Assembly: GCF_033473495.1 (NCBI RefSeq)
Contig: NC_088936.1
Location: forward strand, 868,001 to 932,000
Length of the DNA: 64,000 nucleotides
DNA from: Cercospora beticola
Taxonomy: Eukaryota; Ascomycota; Dothideomycetes; Mycosphaerellales; Mycosphaerellaceae
Reading direction: 5' to 3'
The notes beneath the pieces are model-generated. The model saw only the letters and a program-made list of their open reading frames with translations. It was not told the DNA's origin and did no database searches. Of the stretch, positions 10,259-19,664 are shown piece after piece. The position numbers were made by a program, and so were the translations under genes. Positions within the stretch are counted from its first letter, which is position 1, and each line of letters starts with the position of its first letter.

Positions 10259-11559
10259 CTTCGCTATGAATTCGAAGCTTCGTGCACGATAGCGAAGGTC
10301 TCTATGTTAGGTAGGTAGGAGAAAAAATACGGTGCAAATCTCTAAGACTGTCTGCGCAACGGCACAAATCCCCATCGTGGGGAGGTGTGACTCATGTCGC
10401 ACTGCAGACTTCTTTCAATTCGTAAGGAAAGGGGCCGTTCCCACGTTCACGCTGAATGGCCCCGAACAGTTGAGACTCGGTGCTGAGAGGAGTGAAATTT
10501 GAAGCAGCCCTCCTTCGCAAGATAGATGCTGGTTAATCGAGTACAAAAGACCATGAGGGAGCCAGAAGCTTGCTGGGAAGGGCGTGCCTCTGCGTAATAG
10601 AGTCTGTAGAGATACCTGCTCGAGGTCCGCAGTTGCATCGACCTCACTAGAAGCCTAACCATGCCGATCGAGATCGCGAAAATAATGATCCAGGGCGCAC
10701 CCGCCGAAGCCTGGCGGGATATTGCGTTCATTCTTCTGGGTAGCGCTGAGAGTGAATTTCTCACCGCCCGAGATCGGGAGAGCTATATTGAGCGAAGGAA
10801 TCCGGACCATAGACTGTTAGTGTATGATGATGGATATTCAAAGCTGAAGCTGACACTATTATTCATTTGCTGTGGTTTGGCGACGATGAAAAGCGAAGAG
10901 GAAGACAACAACGCGCGCCTCATGGTTTCCCGTAGCGTGGACTCTGCACAGGGCGTCAGCGTCAGGGGTCACCACAAGGATTCGAGCAACTCGCTGTGCC
11001 CACTGCCGAGGCTAGCAGAGAGAGCGTGCGTGTGTCGACCAAAAACTTCCATATTCGTGGCAACCACCAACGTTCAATCATACCCGCTCGTCCCTTTACA
11101 ACAGTGGTCTCTGCGTCCAATGAAAGGAGCACAACGCTGATACAGGGGCTATAGATGAAGCTTCACTCTAGGTGGTCATGATTCCTTGTATCCTTGGCTT
11201 TATCAGGATGTCGAAAATGCTGAGCGTAGTCCGGGGGGACTGCCTTGCCCCAATTTTGATGGTGTACGAGAAACACACGGCCTGAGCAAAACGACGGGAA
11301 AGATCCTGTACAGCGGGCGTGTAGTGGTCGCCAAATTACACTACGGAGTGCCTCGCTCAGATGCTCGTTGTGTAGCCTATGCGGCTACCACGAAACGCTC
11401 GCGATCAAAGTTGTCAAAAGGACTCTTTTTGACATCCTCATCGGCACTTGGGCCTCGTTTAGCAAGTCCTTTGATACACAGCATCGAAAGGAACCACGGG
11501 AACAGTTCCATCAGCGCATCCAATCCGAATGTTGATATGGGGACTCATCATCATTCGAG
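10259..11559. other. Unassigned ordinary-composition DNA
   Basis: Contains open frames of 105-159 codons (minus 10447-10764; plus 10661-11140; plus 11186-11587). The first two overlap on opposite strands. None has a recognised domain, signal peptide or neighbour that would explain it. I do not call a gene. Confidence 0.4.
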
Positions 11560-11800
11560 AGTATCTCTGTCAGTGCTGCTTCGCTGAGGAGTTGCTACAT
11601 TGACTTTCACGACTTTCCTCACGTCTTATCGCGCGGCGAGGATACCAGATCGCGTGTAGATCCACTTTCTGCCCCGCACCGCATCCGCACACTTTGTGTT
11701 CCTCGCTGGCAAGTACTTCCTGCTGGTATTGCAGCCTTGCGACGCTGCACTCTCCTCCACATTGGCCCGGGCCAATCACGGGGATCATGAATTCCGATCA
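11560..11800 (-). pseudogene. Possible LINE ORF2 C-terminal remnant (Cys-Gly-Cys-Gly...His finger)
   Basis: On the minus strand the segment at about 11650-11710 reads EHKVCGCGAGQKVDLHAIW. The Cys-x-Cys-Gly-x-Gly-Gln...His spacing is that of the C-terminal zinc finger of fungal LINE ORF2 proteins. The final Cys is not evident and the surroundings do not align with LINE-A or LINE-B, so this is a weak call. It would be a remnant of a further LINE. Confidence 0.3.
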
Positions 11801-12268
11801 TGATCTGTATATGCTGCAACACCAGTGCGGTTCTGAGTAACAACAAGCTAGCCACAAGGGCCATCCAATTCATGGAACAGACGCAGATCCTGGGGCAGGA
11901 TGGGATCGGGGAGGAATAGACGACGTCGAGCGCTGGGCGGAGACAGTAGGTATGCGGACGGCGACACAGGAGGCACTGCCTCGAAGAGCCTAGAATAGAG
12001 TAGCAAGCAGAAAAACCAACCACCGCCTGGAGGAGCTTGCCAGGCAGAGACAGACGGTGGTTGAGGAGCAGAGTGAGGGTGAAGGGTCGGCTGGTCTGTG
12101 GTTACTTCTGAAGTGAGAACAGGCGACGTGGCGCTATCCCAGCTTGGGATGGCGTCGGCCGGCAGCCGAGCCCTTGCTGCCGGGCATAGCCGCAGTGATT
12201 GCGGCTGCAACCGATGTAGGAATCAACCAAACCAAACCAAAAAAACCAACCAACCATCGACGCGGAAC

Positions 12269-13738
12269 ATGTCAGACACAGAGGGAGATACCATCGAGGT
12301 GGTTAATCCATCATCGCAACGACGACCAAGATTGAAATTGAAGTTCGCCGCCGCGGCGCGCGGAACTGCGACGGGGAGCGGGAGCCAGCCTCTTCCCGCA
12401 CCGCACCCGCTACCCGGCGACGATCCAAACCCGCAATCTACCGCTAATACAGACAAGTACACGACAGCGATTTCTAACATTGACAAAATCTACGCGGCCC
12501 TGGCCACATCAGACAGTCTGAACGCGCTTCCCCCTCTCCTCCTTCGCGAAGTCCTGTCCGAAGCAAAATCTGCATTCACGATCCTCCGACAGCAAACCCA
12601 CCAACCGCCGGACCTCCGACAGGTCCTGAATGAGGTTCGCGCAGTAAAACACGCAATCTAGGACCTGCCGACACCCCCTCAGTCTCCTCCTGCCCGCCCA
12701 ACATGGGCGCAAACGGCGGCAGCGGGAAGCACCGAGCCTCCGCTAGCCATTCATCGCCGGCCATGCCAGACACGGACCGCGGAGATCACCATCCGGCTGG
12801 GAGATATCAAAGACAGAGAGGAGGTGCATAAGCTGCCCGCCGAAGCGATTGTGCAGAAAGTGCAACAGACCCATCCCGCCTGCAGAGAAGTCATCGCAGC
12901 TCGAAAACTTCCGAGCGGAGATGTCCGACTGTACCTGACGGGAGAAAACGCGAGACATGCGATCCTTCAGGCGCCCGAATGGGAAAAGAGCCTAGGGAAG
13001 TCTGGGAGGAAAATAGAGAAATATTATCAGATTATGGTCCACCACGTCCCCCGTGCGGCGATCGAGACCGAGAGCCCGGACGCGCTCCGCGCAATCGAAG
13101 ACCAGAACCAGACCCTGCACCCTGGGGTCAAGATTGCGAAGGCCAAATGGATTCGTCGGACATACCCTGCAGGCTAGACACATTCATCCCTCCTGCTCGC
13201 ATTACCCACAGCATAGAGCGCAGATCGGATTATCCACAAGGGCCTCGTGATCGGTTACTCTCTCCACCTGGCCGAATATTACAGCTCGGAACACTAGATC
13301 ACACAGTGCTTCAAGTGCCACCGATACGGACACATCGCGCAGAGCTGCCGCCAGATCGAGGCCTGCGGACACTGCGCGGGATCACACCGCACGGAGCAGT
13401 GTACGAACCAGGACCGACCCCAATGCACCAACTGCAAGAGACTACACCCCGCGTGGTCCAAAGACTGCCCCGTCCGGAGCCAGGCGAAAGCACGCGCGCA
13501 GCAACTTCGACAGACGGGACCCCGGTTTCATCGGACATTGGACCAGGAGGCGGTTCCGAGCCGGACCGACGGCGACTGGCAAACAGTCGAGAATCGAAAG
13601 CGAAAGTACAACGGGCCGGGACGCCCACCGGGACGCCCTCTAGCAGCACATGGTTCGGGCGCCGCCAGCCAGAACCGGCGACCGTCGACCACAACACCCG
13701 CACAGTCTCAAACGGAGCCGATCGAGATCGATGCATAG
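12269..13738 (+). pseudogene. LINE-B ORF1 (Gag-like, three CCHC zinc knuckles), four TAG stops
   Basis: A single frame of 489 codons from ATG 12269 (MSDTEGD) to TAG 13736-13738, interrupted by TAG at 12659-12661, 13175-13177, 13214-13216 and 13295-13297. I chose 12269 because the in-frame ATG at 12098 adds a segment unlike a Gag start. The C-terminal third has three zinc knuckles (about 13307-13470), beginning CFKCHRYGHIAQSC, then a second C-x2-C-x4-H-x4-C and a third Cys-Cys-His-Cys cluster. A basic, Gln- and Thr-rich tail follows. LINE ORF1 proteins bind the element RNA. All four internal stops are TAG, explained by CAG-to-TAG or CTGG-to-CTAG change. No frameshift is needed, so the gene died by point mutation only. 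Confidence 0.85.
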
Positions 13739-16700
13739 AGCCGAGGAAACGATCAACATTATACAGTACAACGTGCACAAAAGCAAGGACCAGGTCATGC
13801 GAGCGCTGAACGCGGTGCTCCGACCGGACTACCACCACATAGTCGCGATTCAAGAACCGTGGAGAAACCCACGGATGCACACGACGATACGCCCGGCGAA
13901 TTACGAACTCGCCTACCCCTCGAACGCCAAGACTCGCGCATGCTTCTACGTGAGCAAGCACCTCGACGCGCAACGATGGAAAATCACGGAGCGCAGCCCG
14001 GACCTCATCACGCTCAGTATCGAACTGGAGGACCGGAAGCTCCACATTCACAATTGCTATAACGAGCCTCCGCGGTCGACGACCAGCCAAGCCCGAGGGG
14101 TCCTCGACCTGCTCCCGGCAGCACTAGCGGAGCCAGGAGAGCATCTCCTGGTGGGGGATTTCAACCTCCACCACCCGTTCTGGGGAGGAAGCACCGTGCT
14201 GGTCCAGCACGCCCTCGCCGACGCGCTCATCGACATTACAGAACAGGCACAACTCCAGCTCACCCTTCCGCCCGGAACCGTAACGTGGCAGAGTCGACAG
14301 AGCGAGAGCACGCTGGACCTTGCATTCGCCACGGAGTGGATCGCTCAGAGGCTTCTACAGTGCCAACCGCACGAGGAGGTCAACTCCGACTCCGACTACA
14401 TCCCGATCATCACCTCCATCCTCGCAGCTCCGATTGCAAGACGAGAACCCAGAGCGCAACGAGCATGGAAGAGAACAGACTAGACCACCGTCCGACACGA
14501 CCTCATGCATCGACTCACCCAAGCGTCCACGTACCCTCGACCGTCAGATACAAACGGCGATATCGACCAGAAAGTCACCCTACTCCAGAAGACAATTACC
14601 GAAACCATTCAAGCGACGGTGCCTATTAACCGACCGCGCCGGTAGATCAAGACCGGGTGGACATAGGAGTGCACGGACAAAGTGGCTGCCGCGAGGAGAG
14701 CAAGACGTCAATAGAGCGCAAGCAGGAACGAGGACGACTACGTGGAATACTAGAGAGCGAGAAACGCGAAGAAAAAGCAGATTAAGGAGGACACGACTAT
14801 CCTATAGCGCGAAGCAGTAGAGAAACTTACCAAGGAGCCTCGGACGATATGGAGGCTCGCGAAGTAGGCTCGGACGTCGGCGTACACACCTCCGCCACTT
14901 CCTCACTTCCCGACGATTACCGATCGCAACGGCCAACACACTACAAACGAGGCAAAAGCAAATGCACTAGCAGACCATTTCTTCCCGCCTCCGATACCAG
15001 CGGACCTCAACGACATCGCCCACCACACATACCCCCCCGAGCTCGACATACCGCAGGAGGTGACCCCGGGGGACGTCGCGGCAGTGCTAAAACGTCTTCC
15101 GCCGGACAAAGCCCCGGGACTAGACGGCATCCCGAACCGGTTCCTGCGCGAGTGCAGAGGCATCTTAGCCCGGCCACTTGCAGCACTATTCCAGGAATGC
15201 CTGAAGCGAGCATACCACCCGACACCTTTTCGACATACGAATACCGTCGTCCTGCGAAAGCCAGGAAAGCCGACATACGATACGCCTAAAGCATACCGGC
15301 CTATTGCGCTGCTAAACACACTTGGGAAGGTGCTAGAAACCATTGTCGCGAGGCGGATCACGACGCTCACTGAGGCGCACCACCTCCTCCCGGACACCCA
15401 GATAGGGGCACGGCAGAAACGATGCACCATAACTGCCCTCGAGCTGCTCGTAGAACAGGTGCAGACCATCTGGGCAGCCGACTACAAATTGGTGGCGACA
15501 CTGCCTAGCCTCGATATATCGGGGGCATTCGACCACGTGTCCCACGACAGACTGGTCCACAACCTCCGAATTACGGGAATCCCCGCCTAGATCGGACAAT
15601 ACGTCCCCTCGTTCCTGCGCGACCGCACGATATACCTCACCCTCGGCGACTTCTAGAGCACGACACGGGCAATTGCTACCGGAATTCCGCAGGGCTCGAC
15701 CCTCTCGCCGATTCTCTTCTTGTTCTTTGCGTCAACACTCCTACCCGAGCTTAATAATCGAGACACTAGCGCAGTAGGGTTCGTGGATAATACGAACATC
15801 CTCACCTTCAGCCGCTCGACCGAAGAGAATTGTCGAAAACTCGAGCGAGCACACGAGACGTGCGCTAAATGGGCCCGAAAGCACGGTGCGACGTTCGCGC
15901 CGGAGAAATACCAGCTAATGCACCTGACTCGAAAGCCGAGACTATTTAACATGCAGGCTCCGCTTCGCGTTGCGGGATCCTAGTACGAAGTATAGCCCAC
16001 GATCCGGATCCTAGGAGTCCATCTAGACCCCAAGCTAAAGTGGGGTCCACACATCCGGAAGACCACCGAACGAGCGACAGCACAGATGGCAGCGGTCACG
16101 CGGCTCGCACACAGCATATAGGGCGCCGCATTCTCGAAGGCGCGACAAATTTACCTCGCAGTCGTACGGCCGGCGATGTCGTATAGAAGCCCGATCTAGT
16201 ATAATCAAATAGACCAGAGAATTGGGCAGAACAAGGGCGTCTACCCACTTCAGGTAGTCCAGAACCGGTGCCTCCGCGCGATCTCGGGAGCGTACCGGTC
16301 CATAGCGACGGCCGAGCTAGAGCATAAGACGGGAACGGAGCCGCTTAACCTCTTCCTAGAAAAGACAACACGGGAGTATACGGAGAAGGCGGCGACGATG
16401 CCCGCCCACGGAATTATTGACAGAGCACGCCGGCACGTAGCTTTGCAAGCTCGAGCCCAATACAGGGTAAGAGGCGACGGCTACGCACGGCGCATGCAAC
16501 AACTGCAGGAGACTAGAAAGGACGACCGACTCGATAAGACTATTACTCCTAGAGTGGCCGCGCGTAAGGCCTAGAGCGACCGATAGCGGACGTACCAGCA
16601 CGGAGCACAGACCGCACACGACGCCACTCGGCGGCAGACCGCCACGGCAACACGTGCAGATTTTTACCCCCGCCTGGACAAAATCCGAGCACGGCTGGAC

Positions 16701-17057
16701 AAGGCAGGGAATACGATCGCAACGCTTCTACGGACAGAATACATCGGGCTGAATAACTACCTCCACCGCCGAAGGCTACCCGGCTACGAGTCCCCGGCGT
16801 GCCCGTGCGGGTTCGCGCGGCAGACGGCGAAACATATTGTGCTATTCTGTCCCCGCTTCGAACGGGATCGCGACAAGATGACGCGGGAGGCGGGGACGCA
16901 AGATTATATCGAAATGCTATCGACGGAGAAGGGGCTCCGCGCAGTAACGGCGTAGTTCTTAGAACAGAACATTCTTCCGCAGTTCAGCCTAGCGCAGGAA
17001 ATGTGGAGGAAACGAGGCCGGCGAGGAAGGAGGGAGGGGCGCGACGTCGACGACTAA
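13731..17057 (+). pseudogene. LINE-B ORF2: endonuclease-reverse transcriptase, sixteen TAG stops
   Basis: One frame of 1108 codons from ATG 13731 (MHRAEETINIIQYNVHKSKD) to TAA 17055-17057 with no frameshift. The endonuclease domain (about 13755-14430) has the GDFN motif at 14154-14165 and ends Ser-Asp-Tyr (14391-14399), where active enzymes have Ser-Asp-His. The RT (about 15080-16000) shows DKAPGLDGIPNRFL, YRPIALL and GIPQGSTLSPILF. Its active site reads FVDN at 15780-15791 instead of FVDD. A Cys-Pro-Cys-Gly...His...Cys finger lies at 16800-16850. Sixteen internal stops are all TAG and fall at both Gln and Trp positions. The ATG overlaps the ORF1 stop (ATGCATAG), suggesting coupled translation. 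The element is inactive. Confidence 0.88.
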
Positions 17058-17233
17058 CGCTGCCCAGGCTGCAGGAGAAGCAGCTCACGGTTCGAGCAGT
17101 TCGCTGGCGTGAAAGACGAACAACAAAGGTAGAGGAGCTTTTCACCCGGGCCCCGGCCACGGTTTTTCTCTTTAGCGAATAAGTAGCAACTCCCGCATAG
17201 ACCCGCAAGGGAACCACATCGGTGTAAGAAATA

Positions 17234-17249
17234 TGAATGAATGAATGAA
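17234..17249 (+). repeat. LINE-B 3' tail, TGAA tetranucleotide repeat
   Basis: Four TGAA units follow the 3' untranslated region of LINE-B. Such short tandem tails replace poly(A) in several LINE clades and mark the 3' end of the insertion. Confidence 0.75.
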
Positions 17250-17493
17250 GCATGTGATTCTACACTGCCCCCTGTGGGCATCTCCGTGATGCGCACTGCA
17301 AGAGGCTGCCGGCGACAGATGGGGTGATGTGTCCTTCCTACTAGGCGGGCAACGTCGAAAGAAAGTCCCAAGGACGGGACTAAAAATAGACGGAGATGGA
17401 TGGCGGCCAAACCTGAAGATGGTGTGGGCGACGGTTACGTTCCTCGAGAGTATGGGCAGGTTTGCACCTCAGAGCCCAACGTCAGATATCTAA
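17250..17493 (+). pseudogene. LINE-C ORF2 C-terminal fragment directly after LINE-B
   Basis: Starting exactly after the LINE-B tail, the frame reads HVILHCPLWASP, a TGA, then CALQEAAGDRWGDVSFLLGG and on to a basic tail, ending at TAA 17491-17493. His-x4-Cys followed by Pro and a hydrophobic, Arg/Gly-rich tail is the end of a LINE C-terminal zinc finger. The TGA probably replaced CGA (CpG change). This looks like the right-hand part of a third LINE into which LINE-B inserted. I did not find the left-hand part at the LINE-B 5' end, so a simple side-by-side arrangement is also possible. Confidence 0.65.
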
Positions 17494-17842
17494 CAGTGCT
17501 CTCACCGAGTGGCTCTCCCGGTCACACTCGCACAAAAACTGATATAGGAACATTTCTGAGTCAATGCAGCAAACGAGAGCATAAACGTAAGGTCCACGTT
17601 TAGGGACAGCTCATACACGCATTAGATCTGTGCATAGCTATACTGAATAACATAACATAGCTCTCTTGAATGCGAGAATAACGCGGTTCCAGACCTCCGG
17701 TCGCTCCTATGAGAGCTACTGGAGAGCCAATTCCGCAGAAGCGCATGTACACTGCTAAACTTCTGAATCTCTGCAAGGACAATGGGAAAGTAATTGTGAT
17801 GTACTCTCTAGCAACCAATACAACAATGGCCCTATCTTGCTA
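17494..17842. other. Downstream flank of the 17843-18055 gene
   Basis: No domain-bearing frame. A 72-residue minus-strand frame (17600-17818) has no recognisable feature. The strip probably holds the 3' untranslated region of the small secreted protein gene, but no clear polyadenylation signal decides its end. Confidence 0.4.
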
Positions 17843-18055
17843 TTAGTAGTACTCGCAAATAACGACGCCAATATTACTTACGCAGCCTTCATAGCAGTTA
17901 CCACAAGGATGATTAAGCCAGCAATATGCACAATTATGCCGCTTCTCTAGACCGTGCTTTTCGAGACCAAAATAGTTCTCTAGGCTTCTTAGACGTGTTG
18001 TAGCTGAAGCAGTCGCGGTAAGGACAGCTAGGACAACGATGTAGAATGACCTCAT
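17843..18055 (-). CDS. Small cysteine-rich secreted peptide precursor (candidate effector)
   Basis: A complete 70-residue frame with the plan of a processed fungal secreted peptide. Residues 1-18 (MRSFYIVVLAVLTATASA) form a classic signal peptide with an Ala-x-Ala cleavage site. A short pro-region (about 19-39) follows and ends in Lys-Arg, a Kex2-type site after GLEK. The mature part of about 31 residues starts HNCAYCWLNHPCGNCYEGC and holds six Cys with spacing C-x2-C-x5-C-x2-C-x3-C-x8-C, an even number that could form three disulphides. I recognise no named family. It is not RIP-mutated, has A at -3 before the ATG and a perfect TATA box about 100 bp upstream, so it is probably a living gene inside a transposon-rich island, as small secreted effectors often are. 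Possible roles include host interaction, antimicrobial activity or signalling; the sequence does not decide. Confidence 0.72.
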   Translation of the reverse strand: MRSFYIVVLAVLTATASATTRLRSLENYFGLEKHGLEKRHNCAYCWLNHPCGNCYEGCVSNIGVVICEYY

Positions 18056-18154
18056 TCTTGTCTTTTAGCTTGAGCGAAGCGGTTTGGTTGTCAACTTTGT
18101 TGCAGTAGTCTTCCTAATCAAATCGAAACTAGGAAAATGAGGTACTGAACGCCC

Positions 18155-18161
18155 TTTTATA
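18155..18161 (-). promoter_or_regulatory. TATA box of the small cysteine-rich peptide gene
   Basis: The minus strand reads CTATAAAAGGG, a full TATA consensus, 100-106 bp before the ATG at 18055. That leaves room for a short 5' leader. It supports real transcription of the 70-residue gene. Confidence 0.65.
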
Positions 18162-18620
18162 GGGCACTTAGCTACCCTACCCTGTCTGTACTGCGGTTCC
18201 GCGTATGCATGTAACGACCTGTAAACTCAAATACTGATGAAAATCGCGCACAAACATGACCTTGAAGATGTTTCCAATGTTATCTCGAATGTAATCCGAT
18301 AAAATCGTAAATATTCGCCTGCTTACAAGCATTCTTAATGTCCGCATCTATGATGTCTTTACTCTTATATCCAGCGCTCAGGTCCATTAGGGCTAGCCTT
18401 GGAAAACCCCTCTCTACTAGAGCTTTACGCGCTCTAAGTTAGAACGCGGCCGAGCTATATTTGTTCTCCCCTCAACTAGTAGGGATGTCCCTGTGAAAGA
18501 ATGTAAGCACTAGACAGTGTGCAAAGAATTCTGGGAGGGTAACTTACATTAGTCAGGTGGAAGTGATCTAAGTTACGCATTTACCGGTTCAACAATAGTT
18601 ATATGCTTCTCGGCTGTAGT
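18162..18620. other. Upstream intergenic region, no gene seen
   Basis: Presumed 5' region of the 17843-18055 gene and the flank of LINE-D. No open frame with a recognisable motif was found. Confidence 0.4.
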
Positions 18621-18623
18621 CGC

Positions 18624-19130
18624 CTAGGCTGCTGCATGTGCGCGCTCGTTGCCCAGAATTCCTTTGTGTCCCGGAACCCACAAGAACTTGACTTCCCGAC
18701 CTTGATCTTTGATGCTCTGCATTTCGCGGAGAGTCGCCGAAACGAGAGCTTCTAGCTTCCTGGACCTTGCGCCGTTTTCGATCCGGCGCAGCGCTTCTTG
18801 GCTGTCAGTGACGATCCACCCGGTAATTCCAGCCCTTCCTAAATGCTCCACTGCTGTTTTGATGGCCCACACCTCGGCGGCCGTAGGCGTGCACGTCTTT
18901 TCTCGTCCGATCGTTGCTCGGCACACTACTTGAAATCCCACGTGAGCCCGCCTAGGATCGTACCGCACAACCGCGATTCCCGCCCATCCATTCCGGACCG
19001 ACGCGTCGGTGTAGTAGACAACGTCCTTCGCCGTAGCGGCAGATATTTTTTAGTGGAAGCGCATCGCTTCTGCGGCCTCATGAACGAACACCATCTGTTG
19101 CTTAATGATTACCTGCACGAGTGAGAAGTG
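18624..19130 (-). pseudogene. LINE-D ORF2 C-terminal RNase H domain, fragment
   Basis: On the minus strand the frame reads VYYTDASVRNGWAGIAVV (the Asp of YTDAS at about 18999-19013), then TAAEVWAIKTAVEHL, WIVTDSQEALRRI and VKFLWVPGHKGILGNERAH. This is the order of RNase HI motifs at the end of LINE ORF2: first Asp, Glu, second Asp, and the GHxGxxGNE box. The fourth catalytic residue is unusual, His after NERA where Asp is expected. A TAA about 18 codons before YTDAS and a TAG after the last motif break the frame. It is clearly different from the LINE-A RNase H. The rest of the element is not recognised; sequence to about 19490 may belong to it. Confidence 0.75.
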
Positions 19131-19664
19131 GGGGAGGATGCGCTATTCTAGGAACCATGTCGTCACCGCGCGCAGCCCCTTCGCTAACCGAACGATCCTC
19201 GTCTAGCAGACTAGGTACTTGGATTAACTGTTTGCACGAGCGCACAGCATTACATGCCAGGATACCTGGCAGTCCACTAGGACCTCTGCAAGCAACACGG
19301 GAATAGTATAAAGACACAACTATCGTTTGCATATTCAGAGTCAGGCCGAGGAAGCTTGCAATCTGGCAAAAGCCTTGCCGAGGATCAGCGAAAACAGTTA
19401 TCGCTGCTGCGAGAAACGCATACTGAAGCGGTTTACGGCTTTGCAAAGTCCTCTGAGTGCCGCAGATTAGCAGCTCTAGCTTCAGCACGGGCTCAGCCCT
19501 CTAAGCTTTGTACCATTTATGGTTTAAGCACGACCCGAGTCTATTCAGCTATGCTGCTCGTCCATCCCGGCGGATTTAACCTCTTTAAAGAGCAAACCAA
19601 CACCTGCGCTGTGCTGTTCTCTACCGGGAAGTCTACGCGGTACGGAAGAGCTCGATCCAGATAG
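19131..19664. other. Unassigned sequence up to the border of the AT-rich block
   Basis: Normal composition. Overlapping frames on both strands (minus 19102-19488; plus 19356-19664) have no recognised domain. Part may be further LINE-D sequence upstream of its RNase H. The composition changes sharply at about 19665. Confidence 0.4.

Larger units (their letters stand above)
12098..17249 (+). mobile_element. LINE-B: nearly complete two-ORF LINE with TAG nonsense mutations
   Basis: A second, unrelated-looking LINE with ORF1 (12269-13738), ORF2 (13731-17057), a 3' untranslated region and a TGAA-repeat tail (17234-17249). It has the endonuclease, reverse transcriptase and a C-terminal Cys-Cys-His-Cys finger but no RNase H domain in the frame, unlike LINE-A. 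Mutation is light: about 20 TAG codons over 4.8 kb, with composition otherwise normal and CpA mostly kept. The left end is unknown; 12098 is only the first in-frame ATG. The right end abuts a C-terminal fragment of a third LINE (17250-17493). Confidence 0.85.

Noticed and set aside
12979..13809. 276-codon plus frame in a third frame of LINE-B
   Set aside because: It overlaps ORF1, whose frame carries the zinc knuckles; this frame is Arg/Pro-rich, as expected for a shifted reading of GC-rich coding DNA.
13311..14090. 259-codon minus frame
   Set aside because: It lies opposite LINE-B ORF1 zinc knuckles and the ORF2 endonuclease, both of which have clear motifs on the plus strand.
14903..15469. 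188-codon minus frame
   Set aside because: It is the mirror image of the LINE-B reverse transcriptase region and is kept open by GC-rich codons of the sense strand.
12269..17057. TAG as a reassigned sense codon in LINE-B
   Set aside because: TAG occurs at both Gln and Trp positions, which one reassigned codon cannot serve. The same sites are explained by CAG and CTGG mutation, and the small intact genes in the window do not need TAG as sense.
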